Below, piece by piece: positions 54,204 to 62,526 of a stretch of DNA of 64,000 nt. The position numbers and the translations under genes were made by a program. The stretch's first letter is position 1, and the number at the start of each line of letters is the position of its first letter. The DNA is taken from positions 1-64,000 of the forward strand of contig JALWNK010000022.1 in NCBI GenBank assembly GCA_026995935.1. The letters are read 5' to 3'. The notes below the pieces were generated by a model. That model did not search any database. It saw nothing but the letters and a program-made list of their open reading frames with translations, and had not been told where the DNA came from. Source of the DNA: Deltaproteobacteria bacterium (lineage in GTDB: Bacteria > Desulfobacterota > Dissulfuribacteria > Dissulfuribacterales > QOAL01).

Positions 54204-55036
54204 CTTGAAATTTCCTCTATGAGTTCGTTGAATTTCTCCTTTAGCCCGTGCTCAACTTCTACAATGGGAACCCCTTTGGCATAGGCGCTTGCTGCCTCCC
54301 TGGAGAAGGGTATCTCCATCAGAAGGGGCAGGCCCTGGTCCTTGCACCAGTTTTTAACACCCAGGTCCCCTACCCCTGACTTGTTTATTATCACGCCCGT
54401 GGGAATGCCAAGGGTTGAGATGGTGGAGGCGGCAAGTTTAAGGTCGTGAAGGCCAAAGGGTGTCGGTTCAGTAACAAGTATTACAAAGTCCGTATCTCTT
54501 ACCGTCTTTATTACAGGGCAGGATGTGCCAGGAGGTGCATCAAGAATAGTTAGCCCCTTTTTTTCCTCAAAAAGGGTCTGTTTCTTCACCTCCTTTATCA
54601 AAGGTGAGGACATGGCCTCTCCGATTCTCAGTTTACCCTGGAAAAAGTCAATTTCTCCTGCCTTTCCCCATTCGATTACCCCAATGTTGCGTCTTTCTTC
54701 CCGGACCGCATCCTGTTCGCAGACAAGAAAGCATCCGCCGCATGAGTGACACATGTCCGGAAATGTCATAATAGTCTTCCCGAATACGGTTACGGCGTTG
54801 AACCTGCAAATGTCACGGCATTTTCCGCAATAGTTGCAACGGCTTTCGTCTATACCTGGAACTGGGAGATGGAATTTTCTCGAGCCCTCTATTTCTGGGC
54901 GCAGGAAAATGTGGCTGTTTGGCTCCTCCACATCACAGTCAACAAAGGTGACCGGTTGCCCTGATGACAAGGCAAGGCAAACAGCCACAGTAGTCTTGCC
55001 AGTGCCACCCTTTCCGCTGGCAACGGCTATTTTCAT
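54200..55036 (-). CDS. Second MinD/ParA-type ATPase with inserted ferredoxin domain
   Basis: This 278-residue paralogue has SGKGGTGKTTVAVCLALS at the start and a ferredoxin insert with CNYCGKCRDICRFNAV and CHSCGGCFLVCEQDAV, each giving a 4Fe-4S site. LDAPPGTSCPVIKTV follows. It overlaps the NifX-like gene upstream and the next ATPase gene downstream by four bases each, which makes a tightly coupled operon. Differences from the first copy lie mostly outside the cluster motifs. Confidence 0.9.
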   Translation of the reverse strand: MKIAVASGKGGTGKTTVAVCLALSSGQPVTFVDCDVEEPNSHIFLRPEIEGSRKFHLPVPGIDESRCNYCGKCRDICRFNAVTVFGKTIMTFPDMCHSCGGCFLVCEQDAVREERRNIGVIEWGKAGEIDFFQGKLRIGEAMSSPLIKEVKKQTLFEEKKGLTILDAPPGTSCPVIKTVRDTDFVILVTEPTPFGLHDLKLAASTISTLGIPTGVIINKSGVGDLGVKNWCKDQGLPLLMEIPFSREAASAYAKGVPIVEVEHGLKEKFNELIEEISR

Positions 55037-55491
55037 CTTCCTCTCCCCTTGCCTTTACCCTGGCATCCACAACCCCTGTTTTTCCCCTGGCCAGATTCTG
55101 CCTGCCAGCCGGTTCTTGGTGAGGGAGACGAAGTGTGGGCATGGCAATCCGGACCATGAGAAAATTCGGCGCTCCCTGAACGAAAGGCCTCAAGTGCCTC
55201 TTGGATCGTTCCGGAAACTTCGGATACTACCTTTATCCCTGCTGCCTGAAGTATAGCGAAGGCCTTGGGGCCAACCCTGCCGGTCAGGACCACCTCTGCC
55301 CCAGATTGGGCAACCATGGTTGCCGCATTGATGCCAGCCCCGTGGGCGGCCTCCTGGGAGGCACGGTTGTCTATTACATCCACTATTTGTGAATTTTCCG
55401 GGTCAACGATAACAAAGTAGCTGGCCCTCCCAAACCTAGGGTCTACGTTTGATTCCATGGTGGTTCCTGTGGAGCTTATTGCGATTTTCAC
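55033..55491 (-). CDS. NifX/NifB-family protein, first gene of the ORP-type operon
   Basis: This 152-residue protein has the dinitrogenase iron-molybdenum cofactor-binding fold: RFGRASYFVIVDPENSQIV, VVLTGRVGPKAFAILQAAGI. It adds a C-terminal tail with HGPDCHAHTS and CGCQGKGKGRG, rich in Cys and His, so it could hold a metal cluster. The promoter at 55587-55615 faces it. It is coupled to the MinD-type gene. Whether it binds a Mo-Cu cluster as ORP does is inference. Confidence 0.87.
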   Translation of the reverse strand: MKIAISSTGTTMESNVDPRFGRASYFVIVDPENSQIVDVIDNRASQEAAHGAGINAATMVAQSGAEVVLTGRVGPKAFAILQAAGIKVVSEVSGTIQEALEAFRSGSAEFSHGPDCHAHTSSPSPRTGWQAESGQGKNRGCGCQGKGKGRGR

Positions 55492-55586
55492 GGATTATCT
55501 CCTTTATGTGGGCATATGGGCATGTTTAGCCAAATACCAAGTTCTATAAGAAAAAAGAAGTCAAAGTATCAGCATTAACAAAAAGA

Positions 55587-55615
55587 AAATTAGGAATAAC
55601 CCGTCTGGGTGTCAA
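55587..55615 (-). promoter_or_regulatory. Promoter of the ORP-type operon
   Basis: On the minus strand TTGACA (55615-55610) and TAATTT (55592-55587) are separated by exactly 17 bases. They lie about 95 bases upstream of the first ATG. No sigma-54 element of GG-N10-GC form was found, unlike some orp operons. Confidence 0.6.
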
Positions 55616-55725
55616 TATTTTTTTTGAGCAAACGACAAAAATTATTGTGCCCATTCTCAACAGTGATTAGTGGTGATATAAAAGTAAGTGAGCGTATGTA
55701 ACAAAACAAAACAAGGAGGCACATG

Positions 55726-57420
55726 ATGGGCAGGAAAATTGTGGTAATAGGAGGGGTGGCCTGTGGCCCCAAGGCGGCGTGCAGGGCCAAGAGGCTTGAT
55801 CCATCTGCAGAGGTGATCATCGTTGAAAAGGGTGAAGAGATTTCCTACGGTGCCTGCGGTCTTCCCTTTTACCTGGAAGGAGAGGTGCCAGACGTAAAGG
55901 ATCTTACCACAACTCCGGTTGGGGTGGTAAGGGACGTCAACTTCTTTAAGGCCGTAAAGGGCGTTGACGTGCTCCTAAACACCGAGGCTGTTTCAATAGA
56001 CAGAAAAAAGAAGGAGGTGCTTGTAAGAAACGTTAAGGACGGTTCTGAGCAGACACTTTTCTACGACAAACTTGTACTTGCCACTGGGAGCAGCCCAGTC
56101 AGGCCTCCAATCCCTGGAATAGACCTTGCAGGAATCCACTGTCTCAAGACCCTAACCGACGGAGTCAGGCTCAAGAAGGCCATGGAGGAGGCCCCTGGGA
56201 AAAATGCTGTGATTGTTGGTGCAGGCCTTATAGGCATGGAGTGTCTCGAGCCACTTTTGAATGCGGGTTTCAATGTCCATGTGGTAGAAAAACTTCCCTT
56301 TGTACTGCCTGCCCTTCTTGATGAGGAGATGGCAGTCCCCCTCATGAAACACATTACGTCAAAGGGTGTTACCTTCCATCTTAATGACGGGGTTTCAAGC
56401 TTTGAGGGAAACGGAAGGGTTCAGAAGGTGAAGACCGAAAAGACGGAGATAGCGGCGGATCTTGTTCTTCTTGCAATCGGTTTCAGGCCGAATATTAAAC
56501 TTGCCCAGGATGCTGGGCTTGAGACTGGCCCCATGGGAATAAAGGTTGATGCCCACTTAAGGACATCAGATCCTGACATATACGCAGGCGGTGACTGTGT
56601 GGAGTCCTACAATATCGTTACTGGGAAACCCATGTATGCGCCCATGGGTTCAACGGCCAACAAGCACGGCCGCATAATCGGAAACAACCTTGCGGGATGG
56701 AACTCCACGTTTTCAGGGATATGCGGGACAGGTGTCTGCAACATCCTGGGATTTAACGTGGCAAGAACAGGGCTTACCGAACGGGATGCCAGGAATGAGG
56801 GAATGGAGGTGCTAACAAGCCTTTGTCCTGCACCTGATAAGCCCCACTACATGAAGGATGCCAAGCTTATTCATCTTAAGATGGTTGCAGAAAAATACAG
56901 TGGCAGGCTTCTTGGTGTGCAGATACTGGGGCCTGGAGAGGTGCTTAGCCGCGTTGATACTGTCGCTGCCATACTAAAGTCTGGTGGTACCGTTGACGAC
57001 TGTTTTGAAACAGACATGGCCTATGCTCCTCCATTTTCACCAGCACTTGATAATCTCATCGTTGCGGCAAATGTCATCCAGAACAAGAGGGACGGGCTCA
57101 TAAGGTCCTATGCGCCTGCTGAAGTAAAGGCAAAGCTGGACAGGGGAGATGATTTTATCTTTCTGGATGTAAGGACTCCCAAGGAACTGGAACAGATGAG
57201 GCTTCCCTATGAAAATGTTGTGCATATTCCTTTGGGAATGGTCAGGAAAAAGGCCTCAGAGCTTCCCAGGGACAAGGAGATAATATGTCTTTGCAAGATT
57301 TCCCTGAGGGGTTACGAGGCGGCAAGGATGCTTGAGGCAGAGGGTTTTGATCCGGGAAAGATATGGTTGCTGGATGGCGGCCTTGTTGCCTGGCCCTATG
57401 AGAAGATAGTCAACATGTAA
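55726..57420 (+). CDS. Second CoA-disulfide reductase / NADH-sulfur reductase with rhodanese domain
   Basis: This 564-residue flavoprotein is a paralogue of the protein at 18104. It has VVIGGVACGPKAACRAKR at the N-terminus, the redox cysteine in SYGACGLPFYLEG near residue 44, VIVGAGLIGMECLEP as the NAD loop and a C-terminal rhodanese domain with IICLCKISLRGYEA as active loop. It should reduce a CoA- or polysulfide-linked disulfide with NAD(P)H. The ATG at 55726 follows AAGGAGG by six bases; an ATG at 55723 is too close. It is divergent from the ORP-type operon. Confidence 0.9.
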   Translation: MGRKIVVIGGVACGPKAACRAKRLDPSAEVIIVEKGEEISYGACGLPFYLEGEVPDVKDLTTTPVGVVRDVNFFKAVKGVDVLLNTEAVSIDRKKKEVLVRNVKDGSEQTLFYDKLVLATGSSPVRPPIPGIDLAGIHCLKTLTDGVRLKKAMEEAPGKNAVIVGAGLIGMECLEPLLNAGFNVHVVEKLPFVLPALLDEEMAVPLMKHITSKGVTFHLNDGVSSFEGNGRVQKVKTEKTEIAADLVLLAIGFRPNIKLAQDAGLETGPMGIKVDAHLRTSDPDIYAGGDCVESYNIVTGKPMYAPMGSTANKHGRIIGNNLAGWNSTFSGICGTGVCNILGFNVARTGLTERDARNEGMEVLTSLCPAPDKPHYMKDAKLIHLKMVAEKYSGRLLGVQILGPGEVLSRVDTVAAILKSGGTVDDCFETDMAYAPPFSPALDNLIVAANVIQNKRDGLIRSYAPAEVKAKLDRGDDFIFLDVRTPKELEQMRLPYENVVHIPLGMVRKKASELPRDKEIICLCKISLRGYEAARMLEAEGFDPGKIWLLDGGLVAWPYEKIVNM

Positions 57421-57450
57421 AAAGGTAAAGGAGAGGTAAGGAAGTAAGTA

Positions 57451-57494
57451 AAGGCCCTTTGGCCGCCCTTTCGGAAGAGATGGCCAAGGGCCTT
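57451..57494. terminator. Bidirectional terminator between the reductase and FmdB genes
   Basis: AAGGCCCTTTGGCC (57451-57464) pairs with GGCCAAGGGCCTT (57482-57494) with one bulged base. A T-run follows on the plus strand. Confidence 0.75.
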
Positions 57495-57496
57495 TT

Positions 57497-57754
57497 TTAT
57501 GATTTTGTATGTCCGGGAAGGTTTATTTGGGTGCAGCTTCCTGACTGACACTGGTTGGTGGTATAGGACGGTGTGGAACTGGAAGGGGAGGTGCCTTTGG
57601 ATTGACCGCTTGCAATATTTGCAGCGCTCATGAGCTTACCCACATCCGGGCTTGAACATTTGGCACAGCGGACGTCTCCCATCTCCTCTTTGGACATGAG
57701 AAGAAGCTCAAACACGTAACCGCAACTTCTGCACTGAAATTCGTATATTGGCAT
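57497..57754 (-). CDS. FmdB-type zinc-ribbon protein
   Basis: This 85-residue protein starts MPIYEFQCRSCGYVFELLL, with CAKCSSPDVGKLM as second pair, the FmdB zinc-ribbon signature. The tail is Ser/Gln-rich and ends with one CQSGSC pair. GGAGG lies just before the ATG at 57754; an earlier start adds eight non-conserved residues. It lies downstream of the porin-like gene, past its terminator. It is similar to the copy in the ORP-type operon. Confidence 0.84.
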   Translation of the reverse strand: MPIYEFQCRSCGYVFELLLMSKEEMGDVRCAKCSSPDVGKLMSAANIASGQSKGTSPSSSTPSYTTNQCQSGSCTQINLPGHTKS

Positions 57755-57793
57755 GATTTTTCCTCCACTTAGGTGCAATTTTTAAACAAAAAA

Positions 57794-57822
57794 GGAAGGA
57801 GGTGGTCAAGCCCCCTCCTTCC
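57794..57822 (-). terminator. Terminator after the outer-membrane protein gene
   Basis: GGAAGGAGG and CCTCCTTCC form a perfect 9-bp stem. A T-run follows on the minus strand (TTTTTTGTTT). Confidence 0.8.
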
Positions 57823-57853
57823 TGGTTTCACGTCTTTTTCCTGTCAGGTCCTT

Positions 57854-59506
57854 TTAGAAGTAGACCTCGAAGGTTGCATAGATGTTGTCCATCTGGTTCA
57901 CAGGGGCAAAGAACTGGGCCATTCTTGGATCCTTGCCCACGTCGTCAACATCCCAGGGCTTTCCGAGCCAGCTTCCGCTTCCAGTGTAGTTTATCCAGTA
58001 GTACTGGTAGCCTATCCTCATGAATACCTTGGCGTACTTGGAAATTGCCTCTCCTGCAGGCACATCCCATATCCAGTAAACCTCGCCCACGTGTCCACGT
58101 GTGGCAAGTTTGCTGAGGTAGAGATCGTCAGCAGCAGGTGTGAAGTTTATCCAGTAGCGGGAGCCAAAGTTGTATTCGAAACCGATCTTGCTCCTAAGGC
58201 TTTCCACTGGAATCCTAAGACCGGCGTATGCAGCCCAACCCCAGTGGTTTTGCTTGGTGGTATCGGTGGGATCGGTAAGAAGGCCGTATCCCATGAAGTT
58301 TCTGCCCCTGTCGTCCGTACGGCTGAGACCTCCACTTACAAACCAGTCTATTCCGCGGAACCTATCCATATAAACAAAGCTTGCATGGTAGATATCACCA
58401 AGGTCTGACGTGGCATCCACCCTTTCAGGTGTGCCCGTTGTCATGCCTGCAAATGGCATGGTGTTGCTGGAAATACTCCTGCCCTCCATGAGATCGGGAA
58501 TGTCAGCTGCTCTGAAAAACTGGAGGTTGGCGAACCTGTGGTTCTCTGTGTCGTTTATGATATCCCAACTGAATCCGTAGAGATCGGTGTCATCAAGGCC
58601 TGCCGTGGGATTGTCCTTTGAATCAAAGCCTGCCTCGTAACCACGGCCGTAGCAGATACGTATCTTACCAGGCCAGGGGTTGGTGTACATGTAGCCGAGG
58701 GTTGCACCGTCAAAGGTCCAGTCAACACCCAGGGCTACAGGGGTGGCATAACGGCTGTCGTAGTTGTATCTGAGCTGGGCAGGGGGGCCGTCCACGGTTG
58801 GACGCCTTCCTACAGATATCCATATGGGAAGGTTCATTATATTTGTCCAGTTTACGTAGGCCATTTCAACCCTGAGGGTGTTGTCATTGGGACGGCGGCT
58901 GATGTTTGGATCCCACATGAACCCGTTGCCACCGAAGGGATATGCCGTCTTGGCAGAACTTTCCATTCCCCAAATTTTATACATGGTCAGCCTTCCCTTG
59001 AAGGTGACGTTTTCAGTGGCCTTTACCTTTAGGCCAAGGCGCAGCCTGTTGGTGTACAGAGTGTCGTTATTGAAATCATCCGCCTCTTTCTTGGAAGGCA
59101 TTGGGCCTTGCATGCCGCCCTGCATCCACCTTCCAAGCTCAATGGCATCGTAATAAGACCTGGCGTGTGCCCTTGTTGAATCAAGACGAAAACGATAGTC
59201 GCCGAATACCTCAAAGCGGCCCACCCCATTAGTCATCATGTCTTCAAACTGGTCTGAAAGGTCATCAAGATCGTCAGCAGTGTCTTCCTGTTTGGACTTA
59301 AGGGCCTCAAGCTCCCTCTGCAGGGCAGCATTGGTTCCCTTTGTTTTGACCTCCTTCAGCTCCTTCTTTACCTGAGCAAGCTCACGGCTTAACTGCTCAA
59401 TCTTTTTTAAGAGCTGGTCCGTACTAGGGGATGCATACCCTCCTGCAAAGACCCCGGCTGGAAAAACCAGACCAAGGAACAGCAAAATTCCCAAAAATTT
59501 TTTCAT
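57854..59506 (-). CDS. DUF3373-like outer-membrane beta-barrel protein
   Basis: This 550-residue protein has a signal peptide (MKKFLGILLFLGLVFPAGVFA) and an N-terminal coiled coil (about residues 30-75, LLKKIEQLSRELAQVKKEL). A long barrel region follows with alternating aromatic strands and the C-terminal YATFEVYF with aromatic end typical of outer-membrane proteins. It matches the DUF3373-type porins seen in Desulfobacterota and Campylobacterota. GGAGGG precedes the ATG at 59506. It has its own promoter and terminator, so it is likely highly expressed. Substrate unknown. Confidence 0.88.
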   Translation of the reverse strand: MKKFLGILLFLGLVFPAGVFAGGYASPSTDQLLKKIEQLSRELAQVKKELKEVKTKGTNAALQRELEALKSKQEDTADDLDDLSDQFEDMMTNGVGRFEVFGDYRFRLDSTRAHARSYYDAIELGRWMQGGMQGPMPSKKEADDFNNDTLYTNRLRLGLKVKATENVTFKGRLTMYKIWGMESSAKTAYPFGGNGFMWDPNISRRPNDNTLRVEMAYVNWTNIMNLPIWISVGRRPTVDGPPAQLRYNYDSRYATPVALGVDWTFDGATLGYMYTNPWPGKIRICYGRGYEAGFDSKDNPTAGLDDTDLYGFSWDIINDTENHRFANLQFFRAADIPDLMEGRSISSNTMPFAGMTTGTPERVDATSDLGDIYHASFVYMDRFRGIDWFVSGGLSRTDDRGRNFMGYGLLTDPTDTTKQNHWGWAAYAGLRIPVESLRSKIGFEYNFGSRYWINFTPAADDLYLSKLATRGHVGEVYWIWDVPAGEAISKYAKVFMRIGYQYYWINYTGSGSWLGKPWDVDDVGKDPRMAQFFAPVNQMDNIYATFEVYF

Positions 59507-59570
59507 GGCAACTCCCTCCATTTTTTTGTACTCCCTACATACAAGAAAAACATATTACCATTAAAATTGT

Positions 59571-59599
59571 TCATTAATTCATTAAGGTGAAAATGTCAA
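59571..59599 (-). promoter_or_regulatory. Promoter of the outer-membrane protein gene
   Basis: On the minus strand TTGACA (59599-59594) and TAATGA (59576-59571) are separated by exactly 17 bases. They lie about 65 bases before the start. Confidence 0.6.
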
Positions 59600-59627
59600 G
59601 CTGACTCATACAAGAAGGGGGCACGGC

Positions 59628-60212
59628 ATGACAGGTTGCTTTCAAGAAAATAGTGGGATTGGCAGGAAAATTATAAAGTATGCAAGGCTGCTTTATAAAA
59701 AAGGACTGGTTGCAGGGGCAGATGGAAATCTCAGTGTAAGGCTTGATAATGACAGAGTTCTTGTTACTGCATCTGGGGTCCATAAGGGGCTCATGGGTCC
59801 TGAGGAATTGATAGTGGTGGATAATAGGGGTAGGCAAGGGGCAGGGACGTCCAAGGCCTCAAGCGAGGTGCCCATGCACCTGGCAATTTATGAGAAGATA
59901 GGGGATGCAAGGGCCATAATTCATGCCCATGCACCATGGACAACTGCAGCAAGCCTGAAAAGGGATCGCCTTGATCTGAGTATTCTGGCAGAAGGAAGAA
60001 TCCTTTTTCCAGAGGTCAAGGTGGTACCCTTTTCCCCTCCTGGAAGCGTTGAGCTTGCCGAGGCTGCAGCAAGGACGGCGGCAGAAAACAGGGTCTTTAT
60101 TTTAAAGGCCCACGGAGTTGTGGCATGGGGGAAAGACCTGAAAGAGGCCTTTTGTCTCATAGAGGCCCTTGAGCATAACGTAAAGACAATGGCCCTTAGA
60201 AACTACTTCTGA
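59628..60212 (+). CDS. Class II aldolase family protein
   Basis: This 194-residue protein belongs to the class II aldolase/adducin (fuculose-1-phosphate aldolase-like) family. GADGNLSVRLDND, VTASGVHKG, SSEVPMHLAIYE and the zinc ligands IIHAHAPWTTAAS with LKAHGVVAWGKD are all visible. AAGGGGG precedes the ATG. It could act in sugar-phosphate or methionine-salvage chemistry (MtnB-like); the substrate cannot be decided. It runs convergent to the LD-carboxypeptidase gene with no gap. Confidence 0.88.
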   Translation: MTGCFQENSGIGRKIIKYARLLYKKGLVAGADGNLSVRLDNDRVLVTASGVHKGLMGPEELIVVDNRGRQGAGTSKASSEVPMHLAIYEKIGDARAIIHAHAPWTTAASLKRDRLDLSILAEGRILFPEVKVVPFSPPGSVELAEAAARTAAENRVFILKAHGVVAWGKDLKEAFCLIEALEHNVKTMALRNYF

Positions 60213-61094
60213 CTAGTCCGGCAAAAGAAGGCCCCTTTTTCCTTCTATTTTATAGTTCCTTCCTAAAAGAAGTGGCATGTTCTCTCTGGCGTGTCCGGCT
60301 GGAATATCCGTAATTACAGGCCTTCCAAGGTCGTATAGTCTGTCTTTTATCAGAGAATTGAGCCTTTTCCCTACTGAGGCCTCTTCCCTTTTGAGCACAA
60401 AGGAGCCCGTGGCTATGCCTGAGACCTTTTTTAAGGCCCCGCATTCAATCAGGTGTGTGAGCATCCTGTCTATTCTGTAGATGTCCTCGCCGCAGTCTTC
60501 CAGGAAACATATTGAATCTTCCCACTCTGGTTCAAAGGGCGTACCTACTGTGTGACAAAGGCACGTCAGATTTCCGCCAATAAGCTTTCCCTGGCATGTG
60601 CCTGAAACAAGGGGCCTGCCCTTTAGACTTGGAAGCCTGCCTGTGAGCAAAAACTCGTAAAGGGACATCCTGCTTCTGATATCTGTAGCTTTCAGCGTGG
60701 ATAGCATGGGGCCGTGCAGAAAGGTATGTCCAAGGTTTACGATCTTTGAGGCAAGAAATGTCGTGTCGCTAAAGCCCACGAAAACCTTTTTGCAAAGTTT
60801 ATTGAAAAGTCTGTCAAAATCCACCATGCCAAGCCAGCGCAGGGTTCCATAGCCACCACGGGTAAACATGATTATGTCTTGATTTGCCATAGCCACCAGT
60901 TCCTGGAACAGTCGTGCCTTGACCTGATCTGACGAGGAAAGGTAGGGAAGGTGTTCATTTTGTTTGCCAATTTCTCCGAAAAGGGAAAATGAAGGCACTT
61001 TTCGCCCAGGGAACTCTCGGCTAAAAAATGCCATTGCCTCGCTTATTTTCTGGGGGTCAGAAGGGGATGCTGGCTCAAAAACTGCTATATTCAT
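60213..61094 (-). CDS. LD-carboxypeptidase (S66 family)
   Basis: This 293-residue protein is an S66 LD-carboxypeptidase, which trims the terminal D-Ala from muropeptides during peptidoglycan recycling. The catalytic Ser109 is in VGFSDTTFLASK, preceded by TRGGYGTLRWLG, and the PAGHARENMPLLLG segment near the C-terminus carries the catalytic His. GGNLTCLCHTVGTP matches the family. It is divergent from the dnaJ-like gene. Confidence 0.9.
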   Translation of the reverse strand: MNIAVFEPASPSDPQKISEAMAFFSREFPGRKVPSFSLFGEIGKQNEHLPYLSSSDQVKARLFQELVAMANQDIIMFTRGGYGTLRWLGMVDFDRLFNKLCKKVFVGFSDTTFLASKIVNLGHTFLHGPMLSTLKATDIRSRMSLYEFLLTGRLPSLKGRPLVSGTCQGKLIGGNLTCLCHTVGTPFEPEWEDSICFLEDCGEDIYRIDRMLTHLIECGALKKVSGIATGSFVLKREEASVGKRLNSLIKDRLYDLGRPVITDIPAGHARENMPLLLGRNYKIEGKRGLLLPD

Positions 61095-61108
61095 GTGGCG
61101 TCAAATCC

Positions 61109-61136
61109 TTGACTTTGTAAAGGCAGACCTTAATGT
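61109..61136 (+). promoter_or_regulatory. Candidate promoter for the DnaJ-like gene
   Basis: TTGACT (61109-61114) and TAATGT (61131-61136) are 16 bases apart, about 80 bases before the ATG. No CIRCE-type element was seen. Confidence 0.4.
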
Positions 61137-61216
61137 TTAATATGGTTCATACCTGACGATTTTCCTTTAATAAGTCAGTTTAATACAACAAAAGTTTAAA
61201 GAGGTAAGGGTTAAAG

Positions 61217-62191
61217 ATGACTCAGTCAAAAGATTACTACAAGATATTGGGAGTATCCAAGGATGCAAGCCCTGAAGAGATAAAAAAGGCCTTCAGGAAG
61301 CTTGCATTAAAATATCATCCTGACAAGAACAAGGGGAATAAGGAGGCAGAGGAGAGGTTCAAGGAGATAAACGAGGCCTATGCCGTGCTGAGTGACCCCA
61401 AGAAGCGCAAGGAATACGACGCCTTTGGGTCACAGGAGTTTCACAGGCACTACAGTCAGGAAGACATATTCAGGAATTTCGACTTTTCTTCCATCTTTCA
61501 GGACCTTGGCATTGGCGGGGATGGATTTACCAGGATCATTTTTTCCTCTGGCGGCGGAGGCGGAATGGGGTCCATATTCGATGACCTTTTCTCTGCCCAA
61601 GGGGGTGCAGATTATGGGCGTGCAGGCCGGGCCCATCCCCATGGAGATCGTTTTGTATATCAGCAGCCCCAGCCAAAGGGACAGGACGTGATCCTGGATC
61701 TTTACGTCACCCCACAAGAGGTGATTAATGGAGACAAAAAGATAATTTCCCTCCAGACAGGGGGTTTCCCGGAAAAGATATCTGTCACCATACCTAAGGG
61801 AATCGGACAGGGGAAAAAGATCAGGGTTCCCGGAAAGGGAGTGCAAGGACCAGGAGGAAGGGGTGATCTCTATCTAAGGGTAAACATTTCCCTTCCGCCA
61901 GGGTTCTATTTCGACAAGGACGGGAACCTCGTACACGACAAGTATATCAGGTTTTCAGAGGCATGCCTCGGAACAAAAGTGGATGTCCCTGGTATAGACG
62001 GGACGACCCTGAAACTCAAGATTCCTGCAGGTACACGGTGTGGTCAGAAGATGAGGCTCAGGGGCAAGGGACTTCCCTCTGGCACTGGCGCAAGGAATGA
62101 CCTTTTCGTGAGAGTCCTGGTTGATGTGCCAAAGAGCCTGACAAAGGAACAGAGAAGGGTGATAGAGGAGCTTAAAAAGGCAGGTCTTTAA
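61217..62191 (+). CDS. DnaJ-type co-chaperone without zinc finger (CbpA-like)
   Basis: This 324-residue J-protein has the J domain (residues 5-70, HPD at 34-36 in KYHPDKNKG). A Gly/Phe-rich linker with GGGGGMGS follows, then the two C-terminal beta domains ([20 protein letters not shown] and later). The cysteine-rich zinc finger of DnaJ is absent, so it is the type II/CbpA form. It should act with DnaK. GAGGTAAGGG precedes the ATG. It ends at a strong bidirectional terminator. Confidence 0.92.
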   Translation: MTQSKDYYKILGVSKDASPEEIKKAFRKLALKYHPDKNKGNKEAEERFKEINEAYAVLSDPKKRKEYDAFGSQEFHRHYSQEDIFRNFDFSSIFQDLGIGGDGFTRIIFSSGGGGGMGSIFDDLFSAQGGADYGRAGRAHPHGDRFVYQQPQPKGQDVILDLYVTPQEVINGDKKIISLQTGGFPEKISVTIPKGIGQGKKIRVPGKGVQGPGGRGDLYLRVNISLPPGFYFDKDGNLVHDKYIRFSEACLGTKVDVPGIDGTTLKLKIPAGTRCGQKMRLRGKGLPSGTGARNDLFVRVLVDVPKSLTKEQRRVIEELKKAGL

Positions 62192-62194
62192 AAC

Positions 62195-62229
62195 AACAAA
62201 AGGGCGCATAACCCAGGCGCCCTTTTGTT
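62195..62229. terminator. Bidirectional terminator after the DnaJ-like gene
   Basis: AACAAAAGGGCGC (62195-62207) and its exact complement (62217-62229) form a 13-bp stem with T- and A-rich flanks. Confidence 0.85.
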
Positions 62230-62309
62230 ATTTATGGTCTCAAGGGCCCTTAACGTGTCCTTGACATGGACTGATTGTTCGTGTTAACAGTTGCACGCAA
62301 ATTTTCTTG

Positions 62310-62385
62310 GCCCCCGTAGCTCAGGGGATAGAGCACAGGATTCCTAATCCTGGTGTCGCACGTTCGAATCGTGCCGGGGGCACCA
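62310..62385 (+). tRNA. tRNA-Arg (anticodon CCU)
   Basis: The cloverleaf reads GCCCCCG to CGGGGGC, with an A discriminator and encoded CCA. The anticodon stem CAGGA/TCCTG holds the loop TTCCTAA, anticodon CCT. The T arm GCACGTTCGAATCGTGC is perfect. Confidence 0.95.
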
Positions 62386-62395
62386 GAAAAAATTC

Positions 62396-62431
62396 AATAA
62401 AACCCACTGACTATAACTGGTGGGTTTTATT
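62396..62431. terminator. Terminator after tRNA-Arg
   Basis: AATAAAACCCAC (62396-62407) pairs with GTGGGTTTTATT (62420-62431), and more T residues follow. Confidence 0.85.
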
Positions 62432-62526
62432 TTTTACACCTACGGCCTGTAAACCGGCTAGCCTTATCCGGGTTGAATATTTTCGGCCTCTCAGGGACAA
62501 GTGGTCATCTGGTTAGGAATTCGTCT

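Noticed and set aside
51800-55491. Nitrogenase-related cluster
   Set aside because: NifX-like proteins and ATPases suggested nitrogen fixation at first, but no nifHDK, nifB or nifEN gene is present. The ORP-type interpretation explains the set better.
57773-58408. Plus-strand frame of 211 aa opposite the porin gene
   Set aside because: It is antisense to a convincing outer-membrane protein with signal peptide, and it crosses the terminator hairpin. No recognisable protein features.
62310-62526. Integration site at tRNA-Arg
   Set aside because: No integrase gene or repeated 3' tRNA fragment was seen; the tRNA is followed by a terminator and Ton genes.
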